Both the position numbers and the translations under genes were made by a program. Shown in pieces: positions 34,811 to 44,369 of a DNA stretch of 64,000 nucleotides. Position 1 is the first letter of the stretch. Every line of letters begins with the position of its first letter. Source of the DNA: Acidobacteriota bacterium (GTDB lineage Bacteria > Acidobacteriota > Blastocatellia > Pyrinomonadales > Pyrinomonadaceae); contig JADKBM010000001.1 of the NCBI GenBank assembly GCA_016715115.1, positions 186,001-250,000 of the forward strand, written 5' to 3'. Under the pieces are notes generated by a model. That model was not told the origin of the DNA and did not search any database. It saw nothing but the letters and a program-made list of their open reading frames with translations.

Positions 34811-36898
34811 ATGCTTACCAAATCAAATCTCAAATACCTATTGGCGACCGTTGTACTGTCGGCAATGACGTTTCAGGCATTTTCGCTTTCGGTGCTCGCG
34901 CAGAAGCAAAAGGATGTAACCCCCTTTTCCGACGAAAAGCAGGTTCCGACCGAAACTCGCGCATCACTTGGCAAAGTCGCCCCCGACCTCGACGAAAAGG
35001 CGGAATCGTTCGCTGCGGGCTTTCAGGGAGAGGAAACCGAACGGGTCATCATCAGACTAAAATCCGACACCGGACTCAACGGTATGTTCGGCAATTCCCT
35101 TTCGTACGGCGAACAACGCCGCATTTTTGCCCGAGAAATCCGCAACAATCAGGAACGCTCGGGAATTCTGCTTTCGGACCTGATCAACATCGGCGGCGAG
35201 ATCAAGAAGTCTTACAACAGCCTCGGTCTTGTAAGCGCCGAGATGCCGCTTTCGCGCGTGCGGCAGATAGCCGAATCCGACAACGTCGAGTACATATCCC
35301 CCGATCGTGAGACCAGAATGAGCGGGCATGTTGAAACGACGACCGGCGCAAATCTCGTCCGGAATCTTGTTTCAGGAACAACCGTCGACGGACGGGGTAT
35401 CGGCGTGGCGGTGATGGACAGCGCCTATCACCTTTCGAACGAACTGTTCAAGAACTCCAGCGGACAGCTCGTCAGCCAAGCCAATTACGACGTTTTCGGA
35501 TTTAATATGATGTCAAAGGACGGGAATGGACACGGAACGCACGTCGCGTCACTCATCGCCGGCCAGCCGTCCTTCGTAAGCGGTTATTACACCGGCGTCG
35601 CTCCCGGAGCGAAGATCATCACGGTTCGCGTACTCGATGCTGGGGGCAGGGGCACGGTGAGCAACGTCATCGCCGGTATCGACTGGTTGATCGCGAACAA
35701 GAGCCTGCACAACATTCGCGTTCTAAATATGAGCCTTGGCGCAGCCGCGGTCGACAGCTATCTCAACGACGCCCTGTGCATCGCCGCACGACGCGCCGTT
35801 AACGCGGGCATCGTGGTCGTCGCTTCAGCCGGCAACAACGGAAAGACCGCAAGCGGCGGAAAGGTATACGGCGGCGTCAACACACCCGGAATCGAGCCTA
35901 CCGTGATCACGGTCGGAGCTTCGAACTCGCTTGCCACGGACGGCCGTTCGGACGATACGATCGCCTCGTACAGCTCGCGCGGCCCGACGCGCGGTTTCCG
36001 GATCGTCAGCGGTGCCAAGAAGTACGACAACCTGGTCAAGCCCGATCTGGTTGCGCCCGGAAACAAGCTCATCGGCGCGCAGTCGATGCAGTACACGAAC
36101 GCCATCATTCCCGATCTGATCATCAGTCATCCATCGCTGAACGCCCGTCCGCACGATATGTATTTTGACTGGACGACCTACACGGTCGTTGGCACGGAAA
36201 ACGGAACGATGACGTTGAGCGGAACGTCGATGTCGGCGCCGCTCGTAAGCGGAGCGGTTGCCCTTATGCTTCAGGTCAACCCCAATCTGACTCCGAACCT
36301 CGTCAAGGCGATCCTGATGTACTCAGCACAGCCAACGAAGAACTTCAATACCTTCGAACAGGGCGCCGGCGTACTTAACGTCGACGGAGCCGTGAGGCTC
36401 GCAAAGCTTGTTAAGACGACGCTTCCATCGGTAAACGGCGATCCTCTGCTGACCGCGTCGCTTCCCTCGTCGCAAAGCAGCATCATCGCCGGACAATCCG
36501 TTGCGTGGGGAAAGGGCGTGATAACGAACTTCGGCTTTCTCAACGGCAACGATCTGATGCTCAAGTGGCAGGGTATGTACGGAAGCGGCGTCGTTATGGG
36601 CGACGGCACGCCGTTCGTCAAGGATAAGCTGACGCTTTCGACGACCTTGACGAAAGGAGCGTTGACGATCTATCAGGGTTCAATCAAGAACAACGGTGTT
36701 CTGATGGGCGACGGCACGGTGTTCCTGAGCAGCAAGAACCTGTTCAACAACCTTAACAGCAGCGGCGTCCTGATGGGTGACGGCGTCCTGATGGGTGACG
36801 GCGTCCTGATGGGCGACGGAGTCCTGATGGGCGATACCTATTACGGCAACGCGATCTATGGTGACAACACCGCCGGAATGACGTCGGCGAACTATTGA
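34811..36898 (+). CDS. Subtilase (S8) with GVLMGD-repeat C-terminus, copy 1
   Basis: 695 residues from the ATG at 34811 with GGAGGA upstream. Signal peptide (residues 1-31), then an inhibitor-like propeptide (RVIIRLKSDTGLNGMFGN, I9 style). The protease domain has the triad Asp in GVAVMDSAY (DSA, not the usual DTG/DSG), His in GHGTHVASLIAG, oxyanion Asn in ASAGNNG and Ser in SGTSMSAPLVSGA. After the domain comes a 190-residue tail with GVVMGDGTPF and GVLMGDGTVF motifs and then four exact GVLMGD units (36764-36835). Secreted peptidase, perhaps surface-held. It is followed by a terminator and a paralogue. Confidence 0.9.
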   Translation: MLTKSNLKYLLATVVLSAMTFQAFSLSVLAQKQKDVTPFSDEKQVPTETRASLGKVAPDLDEKAESFAAGFQGEETERVIIRLKSDTGLNGMFGNSLSYGEQRRIFAREIRNNQERSGILLSDLINIGGEIKKSYNSLGLVSAEMPLSRVRQIAESDNVEYISPDRETRMSGHVETTTGANLVRNLVSGTTVDGRGIGVAVMDSAYHLSNELFKNSSGQLVSQANYDVFGFNMMSKDGNGHGTHVASLIAGQPSFVSGYYTGVAPGAKIITVRVLDAGGRGTVSNVIAGIDWLIANKSLHNIRVLNMSLGAAAVDSYLNDALCIAARRAVNAGIVVVASAGNNGKTASGGKVYGGVNTPGIEPTVITVGASNSLATDGRSDDTIASYSSRGPTRGFRIVSGAKKYDNLVKPDLVAPGNKLIGAQSMQYTNAIIPDLIISHPSLNARPHDMYFDWTTYTVVGTENGTMTLSGTSMSAPLVSGAVALMLQVNPNLTPNLVKAILMYSAQPTKNFNTFEQGAGVLNVDGAVRLAKLVKTTLPSVNGDPLLTASLPSSQSSIIAGQSVAWGKGVITNFGFLNGNDLMLKWQGMYGSGVVMGDGTPFVKDKLTLSTTLTKGALTIYQGSIKNNGVLMGDGTVFLSSKNLFNNLNSSGVLMGDGVLMGDGVLMGDGVLMGDTYYGNAIYGDNTAGMTSANY

Positions 36899-36934
36899 CG
36901 AGTGGACAACTACCTCGCACACTCAAACCCAGCG

Positions 36935-36962
36935 AAGGCCGGATCCGAAATGGTCCGGCCTT
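36935..36962 (+). terminator. Terminator after subtilase copy 1
   Basis: AAGGCCGGA pairs with TCCGGCCTT around TCCGAAATGG, then TTGCTGTTTTC. Nearly the same 66-bp block (GTGGACAACTACCTCGCACA onward) follows copy 2. Confidence 0.85.
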
Positions 36963-37191
36963 TGCTGTTTTCGGTTTCGGATCGCCCGGAGAGCAAGGAA
37001 ATTGATCGGATCAATCAGATTGACGGAAAACGATCGGATCGTGTCGGTCAATTTGATTGGGTTGCTTCGTCAAGGTCATTTCGACCTTTCGGCAACTCAT
37101 TGCAAATACGACACTTACTGCACATCCGTTGAAGGGCACGGGCATTGCACTATTGAATTTCGCAGTTCCCCCGACTTGGAGGATCAAGATT

Positions 37192-39267
37192 ATGAACAGA
37201 CTCAAAAAACTACTTACATCTTTCGCACTCGTCGCAATGTTCCTGCAAGCCGGAGCGTTTTCGGTGATCTCACAGAAACTGCCGCGCGGAGAGTCAGAGG
37301 CGCCGGTACAACCGGAAGCATCGCAGACCAAGCGTGAGCGGGTTGCTCCGGATCTCGCTGAACGAGCCGACGAAGCCCGGAACGGACTGCGTTCGGACGA
37401 AGACGTCCGCGTCATCATCCGTTTGAAATCAGAGACCGGCCTTAACGGAATGTTCGGCAATGCCCTCTCAAAAAGAGAGCAGAAAGAGATTTTCGACAAG
37501 GAGGCCGAAAACAATCGCACGGCCGGCGGAATCATCTTGTCCGACCTGACTGAGGCCGGCGGAACAATGGCAAAGAACTTCGAGAGAATGGGATTGATGA
37601 GCGCCAAGCTTCCGCTTTCGCAGATTAACAAGATCGCGAATTCGGAATACGTTGAATACGTCAGTCTCGATAGCGAAGTCGCCGGGCTCGGCCACGTCGG
37701 ACAAGCCGCAGGAATCTACAACACGGGAATCTCGGACCGCGGCGACAGCGATCCGAACACCTGGCTTGTCGGCTCCGGCATCGGATTGGCAGTCATCGAC
37801 AGCGGCGCCTACGGGACGCACGATCTGTTCAAACGCTGGGACAATGCATCCAAAGTCACCGCATACGACTTCACCGGCGGAAACAACGTCGCCGATCAGT
37901 TCGGCCACGGTTCGCACGTTGCCTCGATCGCCTCCGGAGACTACCGTCTCGGGGGGGCGGCATACGAGGGCATCTCGAGCGGCGTTCAGATCTACAGCCT
38001 CAAGGCCCTCGACAGATACGGCATTGGATACGCGAGCAACGTTATCGCGGCGATCGACTGGGCGATCGCCAACAAAGCGGCGACCAACATCCGCGTCATC
38101 AACCTTAGCCTTGGCGCTCCCCCGACAAACAGTTACACGAACGATCCGCTGTGCCTCGCGGCACGCCGCGCGGTCAACGCCGGTATCGTCGTCGTCGCAT
38201 CGGCCGGAAACTGGGGTAAAGACCTCTTGGGCAACAAAATGTACGGCGGCATCAACACGCCGGGCATCGAACCGTCCGTGATCACGGTCGGCGCGGTGAA
38301 CTCTTACGGAACCGATTGGCGAAGTGACGATCAGGTCGCAACGTTCAGCTCCCGCGGCCCGACGCGCGGTTGGGTGACGCTCGCCAACGGAGCGCGCAAA
38401 TACGACAACCTGATCAAACCGGACCTCGTCGCGCCGGGCAACAAGATCATCGCGGCGCAAAGCCCGAACAATACTTTGGTGACGCTTTTGCCGAGCCTGA
38501 ACGTTTCGCCCGCGACTACGGTGGCCAACCAAAAGCTGATGTATCTCAGCGGCACCTCGATGGCGGCTCCGGTCGTATCGGGCGCGGCGGCGATGCTGCT
38601 CGACACCAATCCGAACCTGACGCCGAATCTTGTCAAGGCGATCTTGCAGTACACTGCACAGGTCATCCCGAACACAAACACTTTGGAACAGGGTGCCGGA
38701 CACCTCAACATCGACGGCGCGGTTCGCATTGCACGGCTCGTTAAGGCAAACCCGACGACGCTCTCGAACGGAAACGCAATGTTGACGGCGAGTCAGCCGA
38801 CGAACAAGTACAGCACGATCTCCGGCGAAACGGTAAATTGGGGCCGGGGCGTTATTACAAACTGGGGAATCCTTTACGGAACCGACCTGATGACAAAATA
38901 TCAGGGAATTTACGCCAACGGCGTCCTGATGGGAGACGGAACGGTCTTTTCTGGCACAACGCTCTCGAAGGTCTCGACGAAGACCACCTCGACCGTCAGT
39001 CTGTACCAGGGCGCGATCAAGAACAACGGCGTCCTCGTTTCGGACGGAACGCTGTTCCTCAGTGCGAAGGATATGGCGAGCAGCCCGACCCCGTTCACGA
39101 ACTCGCAGGGCGTGCTCGTCAGCGACGGCGTGTTGATGGGCGACGGCGTGTTGATGGGCGACGGCGTCCTGATGGGTGACGGCGTCCTGATGGGTGACAA
39201 TTATCGCGCAATGGCGACAACGAGCTATCTCGGCGACAACACGATGTGCATGCTGCCGGCGCCGTAA
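37192..39267 (+). CDS. Subtilase (S8) with GVLMGD-repeat C-terminus, copy 2
   Basis: 691 residues from the ATG at 37192 with TTGGAGGAT upstream. Domain order equals copy 1: signal peptide, propeptide (RVIIRLKSETGLNGMFGN), protease with Asp in LAVIDSGAYG, His in FGHGSHVASIASG, Asn in ASAGNWG and Ser in SGTSMAAPVVSGA. The tail has GVLMGDGTVF, GVLVSDGTLF and five hexapeptide units at 39109-39198 (one GVLVSD and four GVLMGD). A Cys in the last residues (DNTMCMLPAP) has no match in copy 1. It arose from copy 1 or the reverse by tandem duplication including the terminator. Confidence 0.9.
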   Translation: MNRLKKLLTSFALVAMFLQAGAFSVISQKLPRGESEAPVQPEASQTKRERVAPDLAERADEARNGLRSDEDVRVIIRLKSETGLNGMFGNALSKREQKEIFDKEAENNRTAGGIILSDLTEAGGTMAKNFERMGLMSAKLPLSQINKIANSEYVEYVSLDSEVAGLGHVGQAAGIYNTGISDRGDSDPNTWLVGSGIGLAVIDSGAYGTHDLFKRWDNASKVTAYDFTGGNNVADQFGHGSHVASIASGDYRLGGAAYEGISSGVQIYSLKALDRYGIGYASNVIAAIDWAIANKAATNIRVINLSLGAPPTNSYTNDPLCLAARRAVNAGIVVVASAGNWGKDLLGNKMYGGINTPGIEPSVITVGAVNSYGTDWRSDDQVATFSSRGPTRGWVTLANGARKYDNLIKPDLVAPGNKIIAAQSPNNTLVTLLPSLNVSPATTVANQKLMYLSGTSMAAPVVSGAAAMLLDTNPNLTPNLVKAILQYTAQVIPNTNTLEQGAGHLNIDGAVRIARLVKANPTTLSNGNAMLTASQPTNKYSTISGETVNWGRGVITNWGILYGTDLMTKYQGIYANGVLMGDGTVFSGTTLSKVSTKTTSTVSLYQGAIKNNGVLVSDGTLFLSAKDMASSPTPFTNSQGVLVSDGVLMGDGVLMGDGVLMGDGVLMGDNYRAMATTSYLGDNTMCMLPAP

Positions 39268-39303
39268 CAAGTGGACAACAACCTCGCACACTCAAACCCA
39301 GCG

Positions 39304-39331
39304 AAGGCCGGATCCGAAATGGTCCGGCCTT
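39304..39331 (+). terminator. Terminator after subtilase copy 2
   Basis: AGCGAAGGCCGGA pairs with TCCGGCCTTCGCT (13 bp counting flanks), loop TCCGAAATGG, then GTTTCC. Almost identical to the terminator at 36935-36962. Confidence 0.85.
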
Positions 39332-39350
39332 CGCTGTTTCCAGATTCCAT

Positions 39351-40090
39351 ACTCGGGAGCTTTGAAAAACCCAACGGATTTCCGTATTCGAGCCGGGACG
39401 AGTCAGTACGGTCTGCGGTTGCGGATGGTTGAAGATAGGTTGGTATCAATACTTCGGTCCGGGAGTGCCGCGTCCAGCCATCCGCTACCGCAGATGGTAC
39501 CGACTCGACGCGATTGCCACGCGATTCGGGCACCGCGCCAACCCGACGATCAGCGAGTCAGTACCGGCTGCGTCAGCGGGTGGGCAACCGTAGCCGCACG
39601 ACGCCTAAATCCCAACTCGGGAGCTTTGAAAAACCCCAAGGGATCTTTGTATTCGGGGCAGGGGCGAGTCAGTACCATCTGCGGTAGCGGATGGTTGAAG
39701 ATCGGTTGGTATCAATGCTTCGGTCCGGGAGTGCCGCGTCCAGCCATCCGCTACCGCAGATGGTACCGACTCGACGCGATTGCCACGCGATTCGGGATTC
39801 CCAGTCTGGAACCCTTGGAATCCTGGAATCTGGATTCGGGTTCTTTGAAAAACCTGACAACACGCGAAAGAACTTCAGCCTTGCCGCGGGTGACGCGGAT
39901 CAACCTGAAGATGCGAATATCCGGGCAATCGGCATCAGGTCCGAGATTTGGGATATTTCGGGTTTTCGCGTCGTGCGGCCCCGGCAACGCGCCAACCCGG
40001 TGATCAGCGAGTCAGTACCGCCTGCGTTAGCGGGCGGGCAACCGCGGCCGCACGACGCCAAAACCCCAACTCGGGCGCTTTGAAAACCCG
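39351..40090. repeat. Dispersed repeat B cluster with 180-bp direct repeats
   Basis: 39351-39530 and 39615-39796 are near-identical direct repeats (start ACTCGGGAGCTTTGAAAAAC, end CCACGCGATTCGGG). Within each, GGATGGTTGAAGAT and the ATCCGCTACCGCAGATGGTA segment are partly palindromic. 39531-39614 and 39970-40075 are copies of a second segment (GATCAGCGAGTCAGTACC...) also present at 29955-30062 in reverse. No gene is supported in 39268-40456. Confidence 0.8.
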
Positions 40091-40456
40091 ACATGAAGGA
40101 AGCAAATCGCGTTTTTTCCAGAACACAGTTTGGCGGGATGGCGCGGATTTGTTTCACTCAATGGGGATAGAAAAGGACGAGCTGCGAGTCGAGATCGACG
40201 GTGCGAAGTTCGGCGAGGGCCGTGTTCCGCGCATTCGAAAACGGATCGGTGCAAGTTCGCGTTCAATCGATGCAAAGAAGTTGTTTTTCATCCGTGCGAA
40301 AGATGTTCCGATGTGGTGAGCGGCTGCTTTGTAAACCTTTTATTGTCCGTCTTTTCTCGTTGTCCGCGATCGTGACGCCGATCGACTTTTTATCTTTTGC
40401 CTGCTTTTGCGATAAGATTGTTGATTGATCAAATTGTGGGAGAAACGCAGGGTTTT

Positions 40457-43400
40457 ATGAGTGACAAGGTAACGAATTTCAGCGAATACATTGCCGAGAA
40501 TTTCGGTGCGAACGCAAGTTATGTCGAGGGGCTTTTGGCGCGGTACAATGCCGACCGAAATTCAGTCGACGAATCGTGGCAGGATTTTTTCGGGGAAATG
40601 CTCGGTGAAAGCCGCGTTGACGCGGAACCCGAGACGGGCCGCCTGAAGGCAGAACTCCAAACGGAAGCCCAACCGGAACTCAAAGCGGAACCGCCGAAAT
40701 CCGAAATCCAAATTCCGAAATCCGAGATCCAAATCGGCCCCGGGACGAACGTTAAGCCCCTGACCGGTCCGTCGAAAAAGGTCGTCGAGAATATGGAGAC
40801 CTCGCTGACGGTTCCGACCGCGACGAGCGTCCGCAACATTCCGGTCAAGGTCCTTGAAGAAAATCGAGGAGTCATCAACGAACATCTCAGATCGTCGGGT
40901 CGCGGAAAGGTTTCGTTCACGCACATCATCGCCTGGGCGATCATCAAGGCCGTCAAGGCTTTGCCGGTAATGAACAACGGTTTCGGCGTGGTCGACGGCA
41001 AGCCTTCGCGGCTCGAAAATTCGTCGATCAATCTCGGGATCGCGATTGATCTCGAAAAGAAGGACGGCTCGCGGAGTTTGCTGGTTCCGAACATCAAAGG
41101 TTGTGAATCGATGGATTTCGCGCAGTTTTTCGCAGCCTACAACGAAACGGTTCGACGCGCGCGCGACGGCAAACTCGAGATCCCGGACTTTCAGGGGACG
41201 ACCGTTTCGCTCACCAATCCGGGAACGATCGGCACGGTCTCTTCGAATCCGCGTCTGATGTCGGGCCAAAGCGCGATCATTGCGACCGGAGCCATCGAGT
41301 ATCCGGCGGAATACTCGGCGATGACCCCGGCGGCGCTCTCGCAGATCGGCATCAGCAAGACTATCACCCTGACCTCAACGTACGACCATCGCGTGATTCA
41401 GGGCGCCGAAAGCGGAATGTTCCTCGCGCGGATCCACGAATGCCTCGTCGGCAAGCACGCGTTCTATGACGAGGTCTTCACAGATCTCGGCATTCATTAT
41501 CCGCCGATGCGCTGGGCTGAGGACTTCAACCCGTCGCTTTTCGGAAACGACCGTTCGAGCGAGCAGGCCGAAAAGCAGGCCAATGTCCTGCAGCTGATCA
41601 ACGCCTATCGGATCCGCGGCCATCTGCTCGCCGACATCGATCCGCTCAATATGACGAATTATCGGGCCGCCGAACTCGAGCTCGAGAACTTCGGCCTGAC
41701 CATCTGGGATCTCGACCGCGAGTTCATCACCGGCGGCCTTCACGGGGAAAAGACCGCGACGCTCCGGCGGATTCTCGAGATCATGCAAAAGGCATATTGC
41801 GGCAAGGTCGGAACCGAATACCGCCATATTCAGTCGAAAGAAGAAAAGGACTGGATCCGGCTGCAGGTCCGCGAACAGTTCGTCGATACGGTCCCGCTCG
41901 CCGCGGATCTCAAGAAGGAATTGCTCAACAGCCTGATCGAGGCCGAGCAGTTCGAGCAGTTTCTGCACAAAAAGTATCTCGGACAGAAGCGCTTCTCGCT
42001 CGAAGGATGCGAGACCGTCATTCCGATGCTCGATCAGCTTGTCGAAGGCGCGTCCGCCTACGGCGTCGATGAGATCTATATGGGAATGGCGCATCGCGGG
42101 CGGCTCAACGTGCTCTCGAACATCATCGACGACACGATGGCCGAACGCATTTTCACGATCTTCGAGGGGACTTCGCACCCGAACTTCCCCGCCGACGAAG
42201 GCGACGTCAAGTATCACCAGGGCGCGATCGGAAAGCGTTTGACGAAACACGGTAAAGAGATCACGATCGAGCTGTCGTGCAATCCGTCGCATCTCGAGTT
42301 CGTCAATCCGGTCGTCGAAGGAATGGTCCGCGCGCGGCAGGACGATCTGCGAAACGCTCACAACGACCCGCGCGAGGTGGCGATCGACAAGATCCTGCCG
42401 GTGCTGATGCACGGCGACGCGGCGTTCGCCGGTCAGGGCGTGGTGATGGAAACGCTGCAGCTAGCGAACCTTCCGGGCTATCGCACCGGCGGCACGATCC
42501 ATCTCGTCATCAACAATCAGATCGGATTCACGACATCGCCCGAACTGAGCCGCTCGTCGATCTACTCGACCGACGCCGCGCAGATCACGCAGACGCCGAT
42601 CTTTCATATCAACGGCGACGACCCCGAAGCGGCGTTCCGCGTCACGCAGATCGCGCTCGCCTATCGCCAGAAATTCAACAAGGACGTCGTGCTCGATCTC
42701 GTCGGTTTCCGCCGTCTCGGCCATAACGAGGGCGACGAGCCGAGCTACACGCAACCGCTGATGTATGCGCGCGTCAAGGCGCATCCGGGAACGCGCCATC
42801 TGTACGCGCAGCAGCTGATCCGCGAGGGCGTCATCACCGAGGACGATTTGAAATCGATGACCGACTCGATCATCGAGAAATACGAGGGAATCCTCGCGCG
42901 CGCCAAGGCGATCGCGGCGGACAAGCCGTACAAAGCGAAGCTGACGGCGATGGCCGGCGATGAAGACGGATCGACGGTGCTCGAAACCGCGATCACGCCG
43001 GAGTCTCTGAAAACGGTTTCGGAAGCCATCTCGCTCGTTCCCGAAGGCTTTCAGATCAATCCGAAGATGGTCGGCCAACTCGCTCGCCGCGCAAAGATGG
43101 GAACCGGCGAAGTCCCTATGGATTGGGGATTCGCCGAGGCGATCTCGATCGGCTCGCTCGTCCTCGACGGCACCGCCGTCAGGCTTTCGGGTCAGGATTC
43201 GGGCCGCGGAACGTTTTCTCAGCGCCACGCGTCGATGTATGACGCGGTCACCGGGACGCGTTGGTCGCCGCTCACCGAACTCCGGAGCGAAACCGTTCAA
43301 AAGGCGCGCTTTTATGTTTTCGACAGCAGTCTGTCCGAGATGGGCGTGCTTGGATTCGAGTACGGTTATTCGTGTATCGCCAAGAGCGATCTGGTCATCT

Positions 43401-44170
43401 GGGAAGCGCAGTTCGGAGACTTTTCGAACGGCGCGCAGGTCATCATCGATCAATACATTTCGTCGTCGGAGGACAAATGGAACCAGAAATGCCGGCTCGT
43501 GATGCTTCTGCCGCACGGCTTCGAGGGGCAGGGCCCCGAACACAGTTCGGCGCGGCTCGAACGCTATCTGCAGCTCTGCGCCGACAACAATCTGCAGGTC
43601 TGCTATCCCTCGACGCCGGCGCAGTATTTCCATCTTTTGCGTCGGCAGGTAAAACAGGAGATCGTCCGGCCGCTGATCGTGATGACGCCGAAATCGCTGC
43701 TGAGGCTTCCGGCGGCTTCGTCAACGGTCGAAGATCTGACGAACGGCGGATTCAACGCGGTCATTGACGACCCGAAGATCGCGGATCGCTCGAAGGTCAA
43801 GCGAATCGTCGTGTGCTCAGGAAAGGTCTATTACGATCTCGACGCCGGGCGTCCGGACGACGGTGCGACTGCGGTCATTCGGCTTGAACAATTTTACCCG
43901 TTCCCGAAATCGCGTCTCGCCGATGTCTTCGCGTCGTATGGAAACGCGGCTGAGATCGTCTGGACGCAGGAAGAGCCAAAGAATATGGGTGGCTGGACGT
44001 TCGTTAAAGACCGACTCGAAGAGATTCGCGGCGAACTTAGCCTGGATTACGTCGGCCGCATCGCCTCGGCGTCGCCCGCTACGGGAAGCTACGCGATTCA
44101 TAATCTCGAGCAGGAGAAACTCGTCCGCGAGTCGTTCGGACTGAAGGAAAAAACGGCCGCGGGCGAATAG
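40457..44170 (+). CDS. kgd: Kgd-type multifunctional 2-oxoglutarate dehydrogenase E1/E2
   Basis: 1237 residues from the ATG at 40457. The N-terminal 40 residues (YVEGLLARYNADRNSVDESW) are the E1o lead segment. A linker of KSEIQIPKSEIQI repeats follows, then an E2 succinyltransferase core without lipoyl domain (residues about 100-350; catalytic His in TYDHRVIQGAESGMF near 311). The ThDP-dependent E1o part begins near 390, with YMGMAHRGRLNVLSNI, HGDAAFAGQGVVMETL and GDDPEAAFRVTQIA, to the C-terminus. This fused layout is known from Actinobacteria (Kgd/SucA) and some Acidobacteriota. It links 2-oxoglutarate to succinyl-CoA in the TCA cycle with a separate lipoyl E2 and E3. Confidence 0.95.
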   Translation: MSDKVTNFSEYIAENFGANASYVEGLLARYNADRNSVDESWQDFFGEMLGESRVDAEPETGRLKAELQTEAQPELKAEPPKSEIQIPKSEIQIGPGTNVKPLTGPSKKVVENMETSLTVPTATSVRNIPVKVLEENRGVINEHLRSSGRGKVSFTHIIAWAIIKAVKALPVMNNGFGVVDGKPSRLENSSINLGIAIDLEKKDGSRSLLVPNIKGCESMDFAQFFAAYNETVRRARDGKLEIPDFQGTTVSLTNPGTIGTVSSNPRLMSGQSAIIATGAIEYPAEYSAMTPAALSQIGISKTITLTSTYDHRVIQGAESGMFLARIHECLVGKHAFYDEVFTDLGIHYPPMRWAEDFNPSLFGNDRSSEQAEKQANVLQLINAYRIRGHLLADIDPLNMTNYRAAELELENFGLTIWDLDREFITGGLHGEKTATLRRILEIMQKAYCGKVGTEYRHIQSKEEKDWIRLQVREQFVDTVPLAADLKKELLNSLIEAEQFEQFLHKKYLGQKRFSLEGCETVIPMLDQLVEGASAYGVDEIYMGMAHRGRLNVLSNIIDDTMAERIFTIFEGTSHPNFPADEGDVKYHQGAIGKRLTKHGKEITIELSCNPSHLEFVNPVVEGMVRARQDDLRNAHNDPREVAIDKILPVLMHGDAAFAGQGVVMETLQLANLPGYRTGGTIHLVINNQIGFTTSPELSRSSIYSTDAAQITQTPIFHINGDDPEAAFRVTQIALAYRQKFNKDVVLDLVGFRRLGHNEGDEPSYTQPLMYARVKAHPGTRHLYAQQLIREGVITEDDLKSMTDSIIEKYEGILARAKAIAADKPYKAKLTAMAGDEDGSTVLETAITPESLKTVSEAISLVPEGFQINPKMVGQLARRAKMGTGEVPMDWGFAEAISIGSLVLDGTAVRLSGQDSGRGTFSQRHASMYDAVTGTRWSPLTELRSETVQKARFYVFDSSLSEMGVLGFEYGYSCIAKSDLVIWEAQFGDFSNGAQVIIDQYISSSEDKWNQKCRLVMLLPHGFEGQGPEHSSARLERYLQLCADNNLQVCYPSTPAQYFHLLRRQVKQEIVRPLIVMTPKSLLRLPAASSTVEDLTNGGFNAVIDDPKIADRSKVKRIVVCSGKVYYDLDAGRPDDGATAVIRLEQFYPFPKSRLADVFASYGNAAEIVWTQEEPKNMGGWTFVKDRLEEIRGELSLDYVGRIASASPATGSYAIHNLEQEKLVRESFGLKEKTAAGE

Positions 44171-44242
44171 GGATTTTCTTAGGAGTTCAGATCGCGAAAA
44201 CGGTGACTGAAGCCGTTTCTTGCGTGTGAATCAAACGATCAG

Positions 44243-44262
44243 GGTCGGGCTGTTGCCCGACC
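44243..44262. terminator. Hairpin after kgd, possible terminator
   Basis: GGTCGGGC pairs with GCCCGACC around TGTT, 73 nt after the kgd stop. It is followed by GAAAAAG, not T residues, so it would act on the plus strand only as a weak or factor-aided terminator. Confidence 0.4.
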
Positions 44263-44369
44263 GAAAAAGCCCCGACGGAAGAATCGGGACGATGCCCGCC
44301 GGTTCGATTCGAATTCCGATTTTGATTAAAATTTAGATTCGCGATCTCCAACCCGCGAACAAAAGACGT

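Noticed and set aside
37468..39291. Long minus-strand open frame opposite subtilase copy 2
   Set aside because: Antisense shadow of a high-GC coding region; the product is Arg/Val-rich and lacks a ribosome site or motif.
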